Positions 30,172 through 40,465 of a DNA stretch of 64,000 nucleotides are shown piece by piece (the first letter of the stretch is position 1; each line of letters opens with the position of its first letter). Origin of the DNA: Caulifigura coniformis (GTDB lineage: Bacteria > Planctomycetota > Planctomycetia > Planctomycetales > Planctomycetaceae); contig NZ_CP036271.1 of the NCBI RefSeq assembly GCF_007745175.1, forward strand, positions 4,228,314 to 4,292,313, read 5' to 3'. The notes beneath the pieces were generated by a model, which worked only from the letters and a program-made list of their open reading frames with translations, did no database searches and was not told where the DNA came from. Position numbers and translations under genes: made by a program.

Positions 30172-30193
30172 TCGCCCCTCGCATGAGGGGCGA
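30172..30193 (-). terminator. Rho-independent-like terminator
   Basis: Stem TCGCCCCTC / GAGGGGCGA with loop GCAT. Read on the minus strand it is followed by a T-rich stretch (GATTTCATTTC). It would end the transcript of the small gene at 30260-30592 before the epimerase gene. Confidence 0.6.
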
Positions 30194-30259
30194 CTCACCG
30201 ATCGGGAACCGACATCGGGCCGGGATGACAACCGATCTTGTCGCCGGTTCTGCGAGGTC

Positions 30260-30592
30260 TTATTTCGCGAGGAGCAGCGATCCGCGGGCCACGTGGCACC
30301 AGCGGCCTGCGTAGAGGGGGACGGCGTCGCGGACCGGGCGCGGGCTTGCTGCCGGACGGCGGAGCTTCATGTCGGTCGCCCGCATGTTCAGCGCGGCCAG
30401 ACGGCGTTCGAGCGTCGATTCACGGACCGCCCACTCCATGCTCGAATCGCGCACCGCCTGTTCGGCGGCGGCCAGTTCGTCGCGGAAGGCGTTCAGGGAT
30501 GGGATGGTCATGGGGGCGGACATGGCAACCTCGTGGGCATTCAGGATGCGGGGCGGCATCGGCAGATTCCGCCGAATCTTGATATCGCCCAT
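30260..30592 (-). CDS. Small hypothetical protein with helical centre
   Basis: Up to 110 residues. I recognise no family. The central part (SLNAFRDELAAAEQAVRDS, then ESTLERRLAALNMR) is a probable coiled coil, and the C terminus is basic and hydrophobic. The start is unclear: ATG at 30592, or 30523 giving an 87-residue product beginning MSAPMTIPSLNAF. It is followed by a terminator, which supports it being a transcribed gene. Confidence 0.5.
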   Translation of the reverse strand: MGDIKIRRNLPMPPRILNAHEVAMSAPMTIPSLNAFRDELAAAEQAVRDSSMEWAVRESTLERRLAALNMRATDMKLRRPAASPRPVRDAVPLYAGRWCHVARGSLLLAK

Positions 30593-30699
30593 GCGGCGAG
30601 CGAAGCTTCAGTGTCTGGAGGAAACAGCGAAACTTTTCCGATCGCGGGCTGCAGGCTGGCCGCGCAAACCTTGCGGCCGGGAACCCCGGCACACGCCCG

Positions 30700-32355
30700 T
30701 CAATTGTTCTCCGGTGTCCCCAGGCACCGCCGCTGGTAAATCCGGTCCAGCCGTTTGAACCGGTGCACCTGATACGAGACGTTTGCCCCGACGCTCGCCA
30801 GCAGAGCCGCGGTGATGAAGGGAAAGTGGGCCGGGGCCTCGCCATGCATCGTGGGATGCAGACCCCTGAGCACGAAATAGCTGGCGACGCTGAGAGACGT
30901 CATCCACCAGATCAGTCGCACCTGGAACCACAGCCCCGCCCCCGAGATCATCACGGCGTATCCGACGAGCAGCATGTCAACGGGCCAGCCCCAGTTGACC
31001 GACAGGTTCAGCAAGACCGTGTAAAACACGACGTCCATGGCCGTCCAGCAGTAGCGGGCCACGTCTTGGGCCCATCCCGTCCTCAGCCAGTACTGCAGGA
31101 CCCAGCAGAGCGCCGCCCACACTCCAAACAATCCCATGACGGTCGCATGTGACGCGGCATCGACGGGCGTCAGCAGCGCCCGCACCTGCACGATTCCAGC
31201 CGCCAGCGCCAGGGCCAGCCAGTGCGATGCGAGTGCCGGCTCGCGCCGCAAAGACTGCCGGACACGGTGCTTCAGGTCGGTCGTCGGAAGTGTGATCGGT
31301 TCGCCGTCCGCGAAGCGCTGGAGGTCGTCCGCGAGTGCTCCGGCCGACGCATAGCGCAGGCCTGGCGATTTCTCCAGGCACCTCAGGCAGATCCGCTCGA
31401 GTTCCGGTGGAATGTTCCGGTCAATTTTCCGGGGGAGCGTCGGCTCCGTTTCAAGAACCGCGAACAGCGTGTTGAGCGGGCCATCCGACCGAAACGGCGG
31501 CCGGCCGGTCAGCAGCTCGTACAGGATGGCCCCCAGGCTGAACACATCGCTGAGGGACGTGACCTGCGCGCTCTGTCCTTCCGCCTGCTCGGGCGACATG
31601 TAGTTGGGCGTGCCGATGATCGTCCCGCTCAGCGTCGCGTCTTCCCCGGCCGAGAACACCTTTGCCAGCCCGAAATCGCTGACGTGGGGCACTCCGTGCG
31701 AGTCGATCAGAATATTGGACGGCTTGATGTCGCGATGGACGATTCCTTTTTCATGCAGGTAGTGGACGGCCCGGGCCACCTGCTCCATGAAGGTCGCCGC
31801 CGCGGCAGGCGTGAACGGGCCTTTTTTCAGGGTCTCGGCGAGGCTCGGCCCGTCGATCAGGTCCATCGTCAGGTAATGCAGGCCCTCGCATTCGCCCGCA
31901 TCGTGAACGCGGGTGATGTTCGGGTGGATCAGCCCCGCGGCCGCCCGGGCCTCCAGGTAGAACCGTCGCACCTCGTCGACCGACGCCAGGTCGCTCGACC
32001 GGATCGTCTTCAGCGCCACATCCAGCTTGAGAGTGCGATGTCGCGCCTGGTACACGACTCCCATCGCGCCGCGTCCCAGCTCCTTGACCAGGTCGAAGTG
32101 GCCGAGTGTTTTCCTTCGCAGGAGCGAGGAATCTGAAGCCGCGCTTGCCGGCCTGGGGCGCGCGAGGTGGGCCAGGTCATTGAGTCCGTCGAGGCAGTCG
32201 AGCAGCCGTGAGAGTTCCGCATTCTGGAACTCCTCGGGGAACAGCACCTCAGTGGAACCGCCCGAGCCTCCGCATCCCCCTTCAACGTAACGATGCAGCA
32301 GCTCGAACAGGCGCTGCTGTCCAGCGTCGTCAGGCTCGGGCTTGGCAGGATCCAT
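30700..32355 (-). CDS. Membrane Ser/Thr protein kinase
   Basis: The chain is 551 residues. An N-terminal segment of ~85 residues is followed by a complete Hanks-type kinase domain. It has the Gly loop GRGAMGVVY (94-102), the ATP Lys in VALKTI (K116), catalytic loop HRDIKPSNIL, DFGLAKVF, activation segment GTIIGTPNYMSPEQAEG and SDVFSLGAILYELL. About five hydrophobic segments follow in the C-terminal third (e.g. ALALAAGIVQVRALL, WPVDMLLVGYAVMISGAGLW), so it is anchored in the membrane with a cytoplasmic catalytic domain. No PASTA or WD repeats. The short N-terminal segment plus kinase layout is common in planctomycetes. Confidence 0.93.
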   Translation of the reverse strand: MDPAKPEPDDAGQQRLFELLHRYVEGGCGGSGGSTEVLFPEEFQNAELSRLLDCLDGLNDLAHLARPRPASAASDSSLLRRKTLGHFDLVKELGRGAMGVVYQARHRTLKLDVALKTIRSSDLASVDEVRRFYLEARAAAGLIHPNITRVHDAGECEGLHYLTMDLIDGPSLAETLKKGPFTPAAAATFMEQVARAVHYLHEKGIVHRDIKPSNILIDSHGVPHVSDFGLAKVFSAGEDATLSGTIIGTPNYMSPEQAEGQSAQVTSLSDVFSLGAILYELLTGRPPFRSDGPLNTLFAVLETEPTLPRKIDRNIPPELERICLRCLEKSPGLRYASAGALADDLQRFADGEPITLPTTDLKHRVRQSLRREPALASHWLALALAAGIVQVRALLTPVDAASHATVMGLFGVWAALCWVLQYWLRTGWAQDVARYCWTAMDVVFYTVLLNLSVNWGWPVDMLLVGYAVMISGAGLWFQVRLIWWMTSLSVASYFVLRGLHPTMHGEAPAHFPFITAALLASVGANVSYQVHRFKRLDRIYQRRCLGTPENN

Positions 32356-32388
32356 GTTGACTCCCGGGCCGATTCCGCCGGCCCACGT

Positions 32389-33861
32389 TCACTTGCCTGC
32401 TTTGACCTTCTTGAGCAGGTCGAATTCGGGACGCTCTTTGTAGTAATCATCCAGCGGATAGCACCCGGAGATCATGCCGTTGCGAGGGGCGGTGGTGCAG
32501 TCGCTGAAGGTGCGGCAGATTTTCTTGTCCGCCGCGTAATCTTCTCCACGGAGAATTTTCGCCGGCAGCGTCCAGTCGCTGAGGACAAGACGCCCGATGC
32601 CGACGGAATCGACCCAGCCCTCCTTGACCACGGCCTCGGCCACATGAGGCAGATACTCCTGGAAGTAGGAGTAGGCCGTTCCGACCAGCACGACATCGGG
32701 AAGCGACTGCTTGATCTGGCGCACCGCATCGATCTGGCGGACGCACCCGACGATCGGATCCTCGGGCGGCTGATAGCCGTCCGAAGGGGGATAGAACGCG
32801 GGCCGCTGGATGTGCGGGTTGTAATAGGGGGAGCCGGCCGTCAGGTTGAACAACCTCACGCCATGCTCGTCGCGAAGTCGCTTCAGGAGTGCCAGCGGTT
32901 CCGTAAGGTCCATTTTCAGAGCGTTGTCGGCCCGCGCCCCGAACGCCGGATAGTGTTCGACCGAGCAGGTCTCCGGAACGCCGGTTCCCTTCTTCCGCGC
33001 ATCCCCTTCCCCGGGCTTCGGTCGGAATGCAGGCTGGTCGAACAGCGACAGCCGGACGCCGATTTCCAGCCCCGGGCACTCCGAGCGAATGGCGCCGATC
33101 ACTTCGCGCAGCAGCCGGGTCCGCCCCTCGAAATCGCCCCCGTATTCTCCAGGCCGGGTGAAGCCCGACAGGAACTCGTGCATCAGGTAGCCGTGGCAGG
33201 CTTTTACATCCACAAAATCGAACCCGACTTGCTCCGCCGTTTTCGCGGCCGCGACATAGGCCTCGACGAGCCCCGGGAGTTCATCGTCCCGGAATACGCT
33301 GGCGTCGTCCGTCACGCCGACCCGCGCATCGAGCACCGGATGCCGGTAGGCTACGCGCGATTCGAACGTGTCGTTGCGGGTCGGCTTGCAGAAACGTCCG
33401 CTGTGAGTGAGCTGCAGGCCGACAATAAGGTCCTCCGTCGACGAGGGCCCGAACGAAGCCTGGTGTTCCTGTCGCAGACCGTGCAGCAGTTCGCGCAGCG
33501 GCTCGATGTCGTGCGGGCGATGCGTGAGCTGCCTCGGGTTGGCCCGCCCGTCGGGACGGATGGCGAATGCCTCACAGCCCCAGATCAACTTGCAGCCGGA
33601 GGCCCCGAAGTTTCTCCAGCGGCGGCGCATCATCTCCGTCGGCCGGCCATCGGTTTCGCCGTCCCACCCTTCCATCGGATGCACGCACCAGCGGTTGCCG
33701 ATGACGCGCCCCTGAAGTTCCAGCGGAGCGGCCAGCACCGAGCCTTCGGCGGCCGACTGCGGACGCTCGGCGACCGGAAGCTTCAGCCCCAGTGACGCGA
33801 GGTGTTGCTGAAATGCGGCCACGGTTTTGTGGCCGCCAACGCGGGGATAAACAGCGGCCAT
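32389..33861 (-). CDS. NADH:flavin oxidoreductase (OYE family)
   Basis: A 490-residue FMN-dependent oxidoreductase of the old yellow enzyme family. Supporting motifs are NRWCVHPMEGWDGETDG near the N terminus, QLTHSGRFCKPTRN, FDFVDVKACHGYLMHEFLS and GVRLSLFD. It resembles the N-terminal barrel of 2,4-dienoyl-CoA reductase-like enzymes but lacks their C-terminal FAD/NADPH domain. The C-terminal Cys residues (ICRTFSDCTT, SGCYPLDD) recall the Fe-S ligand region in those enzymes, so a cluster cannot be ruled out. Substrate unknown. Confidence 0.85.
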   Translation of the reverse strand: MAAVYPRVGGHKTVAAFQQHLASLGLKLPVAERPQSAAEGSVLAAPLELQGRVIGNRWCVHPMEGWDGETDGRPTEMMRRRWRNFGASGCKLIWGCEAFAIRPDGRANPRQLTHRPHDIEPLRELLHGLRQEHQASFGPSSTEDLIVGLQLTHSGRFCKPTRNDTFESRVAYRHPVLDARVGVTDDASVFRDDELPGLVEAYVAAAKTAEQVGFDFVDVKACHGYLMHEFLSGFTRPGEYGGDFEGRTRLLREVIGAIRSECPGLEIGVRLSLFDQPAFRPKPGEGDARKKGTGVPETCSVEHYPAFGARADNALKMDLTEPLALLKRLRDEHGVRLFNLTAGSPYYNPHIQRPAFYPPSDGYQPPEDPIVGCVRQIDAVRQIKQSLPDVVLVGTAYSYFQEYLPHVAEAVVKEGWVDSVGIGRLVLSDWTLPAKILRGEDYAADKKICRTFSDCTTAPRNGMISGCYPLDDYYKERPEFDLLKKVKAGK

Positions 33862-33964
33862 GACGTCGGTTCAACCAAAGGAGCTCGGCGAAACACCCTG
33901 AGCCCGTGTTGTCCCGTGTCTCGGATCGACGGTCAATGCCCGACCGAGGTTCCGAGGCTCCCGG

Positions 33965-34531
33965 CTACAGCCGCTCGACTTCCCAGTCCGGCAGCTCGAT
34001 CGATGCTCCCTGCTGGAGAAAATCGACCATGACGAGCAGGCGCGACATCCCGTGCCGTTTGAAGACCAACCCTTCCAGGCCCATCATCGAACCCGATTTG
34101 ATCCGCACCCGATCGCCCGCCTCGATTTTTGCTTCGGGCGTGACCTGCACTCCGGTGTCGATCAGCGCCCTGATCCGCCTGAGGTCGGCGACGAACATCG
34201 ACTCCGAAGACACATCGAGGCTGCGCGAGACGCAACCCGTCGCCAGCGCGTCGTACCGTTCCGTCTCGGCGCCGAACAGGAACACGTAGTTGGTGAACAG
34301 CGGGAGGTAGCTCGTCCGCTGGCGGCCGGCGGGGGAGCGGTAGCGGTTTTCGACGATCGGCGAATAAAACGGTGCCCCCTTGGCGACGAGCCGACGCATC
34401 AGCTCCTTCTCCATCCGCGACCGTGTATAGAGCACCCGCCAGAGCCGCCCGGCATCTTTTCCTTCGACCTGGAACTCTTCTGTGAGGAGCGCGTCCGGAA
34501 AGAGGCAGCGTTCAGGGCCAATCAGCGGCAT
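33965..34531 (-). CDS. NusG-family specialised transcription elongation factor
   Basis: About 188 residues from the ATG at 34529-34531; in-frame ATGs further upstream would add poorly conserved sequence that runs into the divergent promoter. The NGN domain starts WRVLYTRSRMEKEL and includes YLPLFTNYVFLF. A C-terminal KOW motif follows (IEAGDRVRIKSGSMMGLEG), ending in hydrophobic beta strands. These are RfaH/LoaP/UpxY-like paralogues that bind RNA polymerase and assist long operons such as exopolysaccharide clusters. No such cluster is next to it here. Confidence 0.8.
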   Translation of the reverse strand: MPLIGPERCLFPDALLTEEFQVEGKDAGRLWRVLYTRSRMEKELMRRLVAKGAPFYSPIVENRYRSPAGRQRTSYLPLFTNYVFLFGAETERYDALATGCVSRSLDVSSESMFVADLRRIRALIDTGVQVTPEAKIEAGDRVRIKSGSMMGLEGLVFKRHGMSRLLVMVDFLQQGASIELPDWEVERL

Positions 34532-34663
34532 CGTGGCCGTAATCCCATCGAGGCAATAAGGAACCCGGAAAACCGGGGAAGTCGGAAGCGCTTCGGAATC
34601 CTGACACCCGGGGGAGAGGCTTTCAACCTGAAGTGGCGAATCGATCGCAATCTTCATCCCGTA

Positions 34664-34691
34664 TTGACAAAACGCGATATTCAGGCAAAAT
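34664..34691 (+). promoter_or_regulatory. Sigma-70-type promoter candidate
   Basis: TTGACA at 34664-34669 and CAAAAT at 34686-34691 with a 16 bp spacer. The start point would lie near 34698, upstream of the ATG at 34771. It sits in the divergent region between the NusG paralogue and the helical-repeat gene. Confidence 0.5.
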
Positions 34692-34770
34692 GGCGAACGT
34701 TCCGGCTCAATGTCCGGGACGTCGCACTCTCTCTCGCTTCTCGCCGCCTCTCTCCGCACGGAGAGCGGGT

Positions 34771-35583
34771 ATGGTCACATCGGCTGGCGTCACGGCGGTT
34801 TCACATCTGTTCGCCAGGCGGTTTCTTCGTCTTGCGCTCGAAGCAGAAGTTCGCGCCGAGCCAAGACTGGCCCGAGCTCATTTCCTCACCGCCATCCGCC
34901 ACGATCCGACTCCGGAGGCGAGCCTCGAATTCGGCCGCTTTCTCGCAGACGCCGGGCAGGTCGAAGACGCCCTGCTCGTCCTGCAGGATGGATGGCAGCT
35001 GGCCCTTCGCCGCGGCCGATTCGAGGAAGTCGCCCGCTGTTGTCGCCGGCTCGCCGAAGTGTCTCTGCTGAACCAGGACGAACCGCAGGCCCGCCGCTTT
35101 GTGCAGCGCGCGGCGGCCGCCGAGATGTCGGCCTGGGGGGCCGACGAGGCGAGCTTGAGTTCCGAACAATTGCTGATCGAATCGGAATTCGCGGCCCGCG
35201 AAGGTGACCACACGCGAGCGGTTTCGCTGGCGCAGGGAGCGCTGGCCGTCGCGTCCTCTTCGCATTGCTGCACCGTGCTTCGCCATCTCGCACGGCTCGC
35301 CGTCCTCCAGGGGACCCAGGAAACGGCGGCGAAGCACCTTCTCGCCGCGGCTCGTTCCGCGCGTGAGCAGAAGAACGACCGCGACTATGCCGAATCGTTT
35401 CTGGAACTCGCTCACCTGCTGCGAGCGATGCGGCGGGGCAAGCTCGCCGTGAAGTGCTACCGGATGGCAGCGGCCTGGTTCGAACGCTGCGGCCGCCTGA
35501 AACTGGCGAAAGTTGCACGCCGCCTGTGGACGCAGACGGCCGCCCTCGAACGTCAGGCCGTGGGAGATCCGCGCTGGAACTGA
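34771..35583 (+). CDS. TPR-like helical repeat protein
   Basis: About 270 residues from the ATG at 34771, which lies downstream of the promoter candidate; the frame is open further up to 34633. The product is all-helical with repeated paired helices of TPR type (ASLEFGRFLADAGQVEDALL, LRHLARLAVLQGTQETAAKH, ESFLELAHLLRAMRRGKLAV, KCYRMAAAWFERCGRLKLA). No signal peptide or catalytic motif. TPR proteins mediate protein contacts; the partner is unknown. Confidence 0.75.
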   Translation: MVTSAGVTAVSHLFARRFLRLALEAEVRAEPRLARAHFLTAIRHDPTPEASLEFGRFLADAGQVEDALLVLQDGWQLALRRGRFEEVARCCRRLAEVSLLNQDEPQARRFVQRAAAAEMSAWGADEASLSSEQLLIESEFAAREGDHTRAVSLAQGALAVASSSHCCTVLRHLARLAVLQGTQETAAKHLLAAARSAREQKNDRDYAESFLELAHLLRAMRRGKLAVKCYRMAAAWFERCGRLKLAKVARRLWTQTAALERQAVGDPRWN

Positions 35584-35596
35584 GCCCCGGTTTGCT

Positions 35597-36787
35597 TCAG
35601 GCAGTGCAGCGGCGGCAGACGACAGCATGTGCCTTGCCGGCGATTCTCGCGTACACCAATACAAGGGCGGCTTTCCCTTCGAGGGACAGGTGCTTGCGCA
35701 CCTTCTCGGGGACGACCGGGATCCGTCGGCATTTGATTTCGACCTGGCCGCAGTCGGACCGGCGAAACCAGTTCCGGATCTCCCGCTCGTTGTTTGAGAG
35801 CTGGGCGATGACCTCAAATGTCTGGACAAACGGCGATGGAACGGCGGTGTCACCCGTGAGGTACTCTTCTTCCCGGTCGAGACGCGCCAATCCCGTCGAC
35901 TCGCAGAGAACGTCCACGAGACCCGCCCTGACGACGGCCGGATCGGGGTCGAACAGGTACGTTCGCAGTGGGGACTGTTCGCTGACCGCCGACCACGGGT
36001 CGCCAGTCAACGTGTCTCCTGTTGGAAGGACTGTGGCCCGCCAGTCGGTCTCCGTTCGCAGCGGCCCGCACCAGACGAGCGCCTCCTTGCATTCTCCGTT
36101 CAGGCTGACGAGCTCGATCTCACAGCCAGGAAACTTTCCCCCGAAGTTGGATGCGGGCGAGAGCTTGATGACTCCGCCCGCCGGGTGGAGCGCGAGCTGC
36201 TGCAGAAACTCGAGACCGGGCCGGTGGTCTTCAATCCGCAGCGATCGCTGTCCGCCGGGGCGCCGATCGGGATCGATGTGGAACGGCCGATTGCGAAGAT
36301 CGGCGTTCTCAGCCAGCCCCACCTGGAACTCGATGCGATCGTCCAGGCCATAAGCCTCGGCATTCCATTTCGCCATCAGGCACGCAGCCGGCCGCAGATC
36401 GACCGCCTGCACCTTCGCCAGCGCCGCAATCGCCAGCGCATCGGCCCCGATGCCGCAACAGAGGTCGACGACCTCTGCGGCCCGGCCGAGCCGCCCGGCC
36501 TTATGTTTCGCCACCGTTTCCGATGTCGATTGCTCGAGCCCGGTACGGTCGAACCACATCTGGTCCGCGCGCAAAAACTTCGACACGCCCCGTTTTCTCA
36601 GGTCGTGAAGAAGGAGAGCTGCTCGCACGAGATCCTCGGGATACTCCGCGCGCAGCTGCTTCTGAAGGGCGAGTTCCGTTCCGTTCGACTGCTTCAGACG
36701 TTCAAACAGGTCCGGAGCGTTCCGGAGCCGTTCGAGGAGGGAAACGTCATCGAACGGACCCGGATCCCGGCTGCTGGCGCCGCTCAT
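35597..36787 (-). CDS. Class I SAM-dependent methyltransferase with THUMP-like C terminus
   Basis: A 396-residue protein. An N-terminal helical region is followed by SAM motif [13 protein letters not shown] (108-119) and the acidic [17 protein letters not shown] that binds the ribose. The C-terminal region ([18 protein letters not shown] ... [13 protein letters not shown]) matches the THUMP-like domain found in this family. Target, probably RNA, is unproven. Its start overlaps the cysK stop by 4 bp, so the two genes are translationally coupled. Confidence 0.85.
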   Translation of the reverse strand: MSGASSRDPGPFDDVSLLERLRNAPDLFERLKQSNGTELALQKQLRAEYPEDLVRAALLLHDLRKRGVSKFLRADQMWFDRTGLEQSTSETVAKHKAGRLGRAAEVVDLCCGIGADALAIAALAKVQAVDLRPAACLMAKWNAEAYGLDDRIEFQVGLAENADLRNRPFHIDPDRRPGGQRSLRIEDHRPGLEFLQQLALHPAGGVIKLSPASNFGGKFPGCEIELVSLNGECKEALVWCGPLRTETDWRATVLPTGDTLTGDPWSAVSEQSPLRTYLFDPDPAVVRAGLVDVLCESTGLARLDREEEYLTGDTAVPSPFVQTFEVIAQLSNNEREIRNWFRRSDCGQVEIKCRRIPVVPEKVRKHLSLEGKAALVLVYARIAGKAHAVVCRRCTA

Positions 36788-37716
36788 TCACGAACGCCGT
36801 CGAACAGCGGAGTCGACAGGTAACGCTCGCCCGAGTCGGGCAGGATGACGACGATCGTCTTACCGGCGGAATCAGGACGGGCGGCGACCTTGAGAGCGGC
36901 CGCCATCGCGGCGCCACAGCTGATTCCGCAGGTGATCCCTTCTTCGCGGGAAATCCGGCGCGCCATTTCGATCGACTCATCGCCGGTCACTGTCATGACT
37001 TCGTCGACGATCGAGCGGTCGAGCGTTTCCGGGATAAAGCCGGCCCCCAGCCCCTGGATCGGGTGCTTGCCTGGCTGGCCTCCGGAGAGAACCGGGCTGG
37101 CGCTCGGTTCAACTGCGATTGAGTACAGCGGCTTCTTCTTTTCCTGCTCCCAGAACCGCGAGATGCCGGTGATCGTGCCGCCGGTTCCTACGCCCGAGAC
37201 CAGGATGTCGACCTTGCCGTCGGTGTCGTTCCAGATCTCCGGGCCCGTCGTCTGGAAATGGATCTCCGGGTTTGCGGGGTTCTTGAACTGCTGCGGCATG
37301 AAGTATTCCGGGGACTTTGCGAGCTCTTCCGCCCGCGCGATCGCGCCCTTCATGCCCTCGGCGGCCGGCGTGAGAATGATCTTCGCGCCGAAGCCCTTCA
37401 GCATCATCCGCCGTTCGATCGACATTGTTTCCGGCATCGTCAGCGTCAGCGGGTAACCCTTGGCCGCGCACACGTATGCCAGCGCGATGCCCGTGTTTCC
37501 GCTTGTCGGCTCGACGACCTGCATGCCGGGCTTCAGCTTTCCGGACTTCTCCGCGTCCCAGATCATCGACGCGCCGATGCGGCATTTGACGCTATATGCC
37601 GGATTCCGGCCTTCCACCTTGGCCAGTACCGTTGCCTTCAGCCCCTCCGTCAACCGGTTGATGCGAACCAGCGGCGTGCGGCCGATCGAGTCAGCATTGT
37701 CTTTGAAAACAGGCAT
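36784..37716 (-). CDS. cysK: Cysteine synthase A (O-acetylserine sulfhydrylase)
   Basis: A 310-residue PLP enzyme that joins O-acetylserine and sulfide to make cysteine. The PLP Lys is K44 in [11 protein letters not shown]. The substrate loop is [10 protein letters not shown] (71-80) and the phosphate-binding loop is [30 protein letters not shown] is typical of CysK/CysM. Complete. It precedes and overlaps the methyltransferase gene. Confidence 0.96.
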   Translation of the reverse strand: MPVFKDNADSIGRTPLVRINRLTEGLKATVLAKVEGRNPAYSVKCRIGASMIWDAEKSGKLKPGMQVVEPTSGNTGIALAYVCAAKGYPLTLTMPETMSIERRMMLKGFGAKIILTPAAEGMKGAIARAEELAKSPEYFMPQQFKNPANPEIHFQTTGPEIWNDTDGKVDILVSGVGTGGTITGISRFWEQEKKKPLYSIAVEPSASPVLSGGQPGKHPIQGLGAGFIPETLDRSIVDEVMTVTGDESIEMARRISREEGITCGISCGAAMAAALKVAARPDSAGKTIVVILPDSGERYLSTPLFDGVRE

Positions 37717-37819
37717 GGTCGCTCCTTCGTGCAGTGCGTGTCAGTCGATGGAATGGAACAGGAATTATGGAAGGTGGCCTTGAGTGGGGCAATCCCGGCC
37801 GCCGCGTCGTGGTCCCGTC

Positions 37820-40084
37820 TCAGCCCATGTCGGCGGCCTCCGCCGGATCGAGTTCTGCGTCGAGGACACCGTGCCCGCTGCGAACCAGCCGACGCGTCAT
37901 CGCCACCTCAAAAACCAGCAGCCCCAGCACCGCCAGCAGGGCCAGCCACCAGACCTCGGCACGCGGCGAATCGTCGTCCACTGCGGCTGTCCAGTCGGCG
38001 ACGTCCCGGATGAAATTCATCCGCTCGTGATCCGCAAGCTGCTCCTGCTCAGTTGCCGTCAAAGCCGCCAGGTTCGATTCCGCACGGTCGAAATCGACCA
38101 CGAAATAGTCCGGTGGGTCTTGCGGGCGATTGGCCCGCAGGGCCTGGTAAACCCCTGGCAGCAGCGTCGATTTCAATCGTGCAATCGGCCGGCTGTCGTC
38201 GCTCCCCGGCTCCGCGGGAACTTCGCTTCCATCCGGCAGCCGGAACCGGATCGATTCCGCCGGGACGCCGCGCGGCAGCTGCAGTTCGAGGGGGGCTCCG
38301 GTTTCGACCGTATGCCCCTGCCCCCGGGATGTGATTGAGAATAGAAGTTCGTGCAGAAACGGGACGAAATCATTCTTCGAAGGAAGCGTGCTCCACTCCG
38401 AATCGAGCGGAGCCGAGAGCACTGCCACCTGTCCTTCCCCGTAGCGGCGCGTGACGAGCCACGGATCGCCATTCTTCAGCTGCGCGGCGATCACGGGGGC
38501 GCTGATCGCCGGACCGGCAGGCGCGGCCCCGGGGCGCTCCGCCGGATCGGCCTCGCCCGGATGAAGTGGCTTCAGAGTGCGCCACGTCGTGAACCGAACG
38601 GTTGCCAGATCGATTCCGGAACCGGGCTTGAACCGTGTCAGCCACGGCACGGCCAGGGATTCACCTTCAATCGTCACCGGCTCCGACGCCGGAACCGGCC
38701 TGGCCGTCGCCAGTTCCGCCGGCATCAAGCCCTTCCCCTTGCGACCGAAGGGCCCGTTGTAGAAATCGGGTTTCGATTCGGGCCCGGTCGCCACGACCAG
38801 CCCTCCCCCTTTCGAGACGAACGCCTCCAGCGCCTGTACCTGCTCCGCGTCGAGGTCGGCGACATCCAGTAGCATGACGGCGTCGCGCCCCTCGAGCCTG
38901 GCGGCATTCAGTTCGGACGGCGGAATTGTTGCCGCTCGAACCCAGGCGGCGTCAGGTGTGGCCCCCCCGAATGCCGCCTGAACGAAGAACGATTTGCTCT
39001 GCACAGGATCGAGCGATGGGCGCCCGTCGACGAGCAGTATTGGAACCGCCGCCGCAACGGTGACTACCGAATGCGATGCGTTGTCTCCCGGGAGCTGGTC
39101 GTCGTCGAGGCTGACCGTGACAAGATATGAGCCCGCGGCGTCGAACCGCTGTTCGAACTCGATCGGCGCTTCCCCATCCGGAGGCAGGCTGACCACGGTG
39201 GTCTTGTCCTGCAGACGCTGCCCGTTGATCGACAGGTAAACCGGTCGCCTGGCGGAAACTCCCCCGAACTGCCGCACCGTCGTCCGAATGCGGACCGGAA
39301 AATTGGGGACCGTCATCGTGCGCGATAGCTCAAGGCGATCGACGGCAAAATTGGGGGCGTCCAGAGCGGCGAGGTCCGACACATCAACGGCCCAGATTCG
39401 CGGCTTGATCGTCTGCTGCGAGCGGAGGTCGTCCAACCGGGCCCACAGGGTCGAGTCTCCCACGTTCCAGGGAAACGACTGCCCATCCGTGACGACGATC
39501 AATTCGCGAATCGGGTTGGTCCCCTGGTTCAGTTGCTGGATCGCCCGTGTCATCGCGGCCGTCAGACGCGACGCCCCGGCTGGCTGCGGAAGCCGGTCGA
39601 TCTGCTCGCGGACCTGCTGGAGATCGGAAGTGGCCGACTCGACTCGCGGAACCACCTGCTCACGGGCTTCCCACAGCGAGACGGTATCCCCCGTTCGCAG
39701 CGTCCCGAGCGATTTCTGGATCCACTGTCGGGCAGCGGCCTGGGGCGTCTTGTCGCCCGTCAGCCGGCCCATGCTGTACGAGCCATCGATGACGTACGCC
39801 ACATCGCGGCGAACCCCTTCCGTCAGGGCGTTGAACGCCCCTCCCTTTCCCCACGGACGCGCGAACGCGAGGACGATGATCGCAATCAGTCCGATCCGCA
39901 GCAGGAGCAGCAGGATCTCTTCGAGGCGGATGCGGCGGCGTGTTTTCCGCCCCAGTTCCAGGAACTGCATCGCCCCCCAGAAGACGATGTCGAACTTGCG
40001 CTTGCTCAGCAGGTGGGCAATGATCGGCAGCGACACGCCGGCCAGGGCGAACAGCATCCACGGTTGGATGAAGCCAAAGGACAT
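37820..40084 (-). CDS. BatA-domain/VWA membrane protein
   Basis: The product has 754 residues. The N-terminal BatA domain has two membrane helices (WMLFALAGVSLPIIAHLLSK; LEEILLLLLRIGLIAIIVL) around the characteristic FWGAMQFLELGRKTRRRIR. A VWA domain follows with MIDAS Asp/Ser in VIDGSYSMG (D100, S102, S104). A long beta-rich region and a C-terminal membrane helix (WWLALLAVLGLLVFEVAM) complete it. In aerotolerance-type and planctomycete loci such proteins lie with MoxR ATPases and DUF58 proteins; those would be downstream of the present orientation and are not in the window. Confidence 0.9.
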   Translation of the reverse strand: MSFGFIQPWMLFALAGVSLPIIAHLLSKRKFDIVFWGAMQFLELGRKTRRRIRLEEILLLLLRIGLIAIIVLAFARPWGKGGAFNALTEGVRRDVAYVIDGSYSMGRLTGDKTPQAAARQWIQKSLGTLRTGDTVSLWEAREQVVPRVESATSDLQQVREQIDRLPQPAGASRLTAAMTRAIQQLNQGTNPIRELIVVTDGQSFPWNVGDSTLWARLDDLRSQQTIKPRIWAVDVSDLAALDAPNFAVDRLELSRTMTVPNFPVRIRTTVRQFGGVSARRPVYLSINGQRLQDKTTVVSLPPDGEAPIEFEQRFDAAGSYLVTVSLDDDQLPGDNASHSVVTVAAAVPILLVDGRPSLDPVQSKSFFVQAAFGGATPDAAWVRAATIPPSELNAARLEGRDAVMLLDVADLDAEQVQALEAFVSKGGGLVVATGPESKPDFYNGPFGRKGKGLMPAELATARPVPASEPVTIEGESLAVPWLTRFKPGSGIDLATVRFTTWRTLKPLHPGEADPAERPGAAPAGPAISAPVIAAQLKNGDPWLVTRRYGEGQVAVLSAPLDSEWSTLPSKNDFVPFLHELLFSITSRGQGHTVETGAPLELQLPRGVPAESIRFRLPDGSEVPAEPGSDDSRPIARLKSTLLPGVYQALRANRPQDPPDYFVVDFDRAESNLAALTATEQEQLADHERMNFIRDVADWTAAVDDDSPRAEVWWLALLAVLGLLVFEVAMTRRLVRSGHGVLDAELDPAEAADMG

Positions 40085-40465
40085 CAGGGAAGTCGGCCGG
40101 CCAGTTGGAAGTCAGGTTGGGAATCCCATCCGATGATCGCGGCTCGACCGGCGGCCGTCCACCGGCCCCGGAACACGCCGGCCAGAACGCCAGTTTTTCA
40201 AGGCCCACCCCTCGAACTCCGGGCCGCCGGCCCGTGTCACTCCTGGGCGTTCACCCGCCCACGCGGACCGTGCCACGGCCGCTCCCGCGGTGAGCGAACG
40301 CCAGCGATTTCCCCAGTCTTGTCCCGACAGACGACAGGACACAGGGGCATCTCCACGGCCATCCGACCAGCAGTCCCGGAGCACGACCAGCCACCCCATT
40401 CCGCACAATTCCTCGCCCCGGACAGCCCGAAGAACGCCCTCCCCCGTCAACCCGAGAAAAGTTCC
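40085..40465. other. Intergenic region without recognised gene
   Basis: About 380 bp of Pro/Arg-codon-like GC-rich sequence between the BatA protein and the tRNA promoter. ORFs on both strands here lack recognisable content. I see no repeat or RNA structure. Confidence 0.5.
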
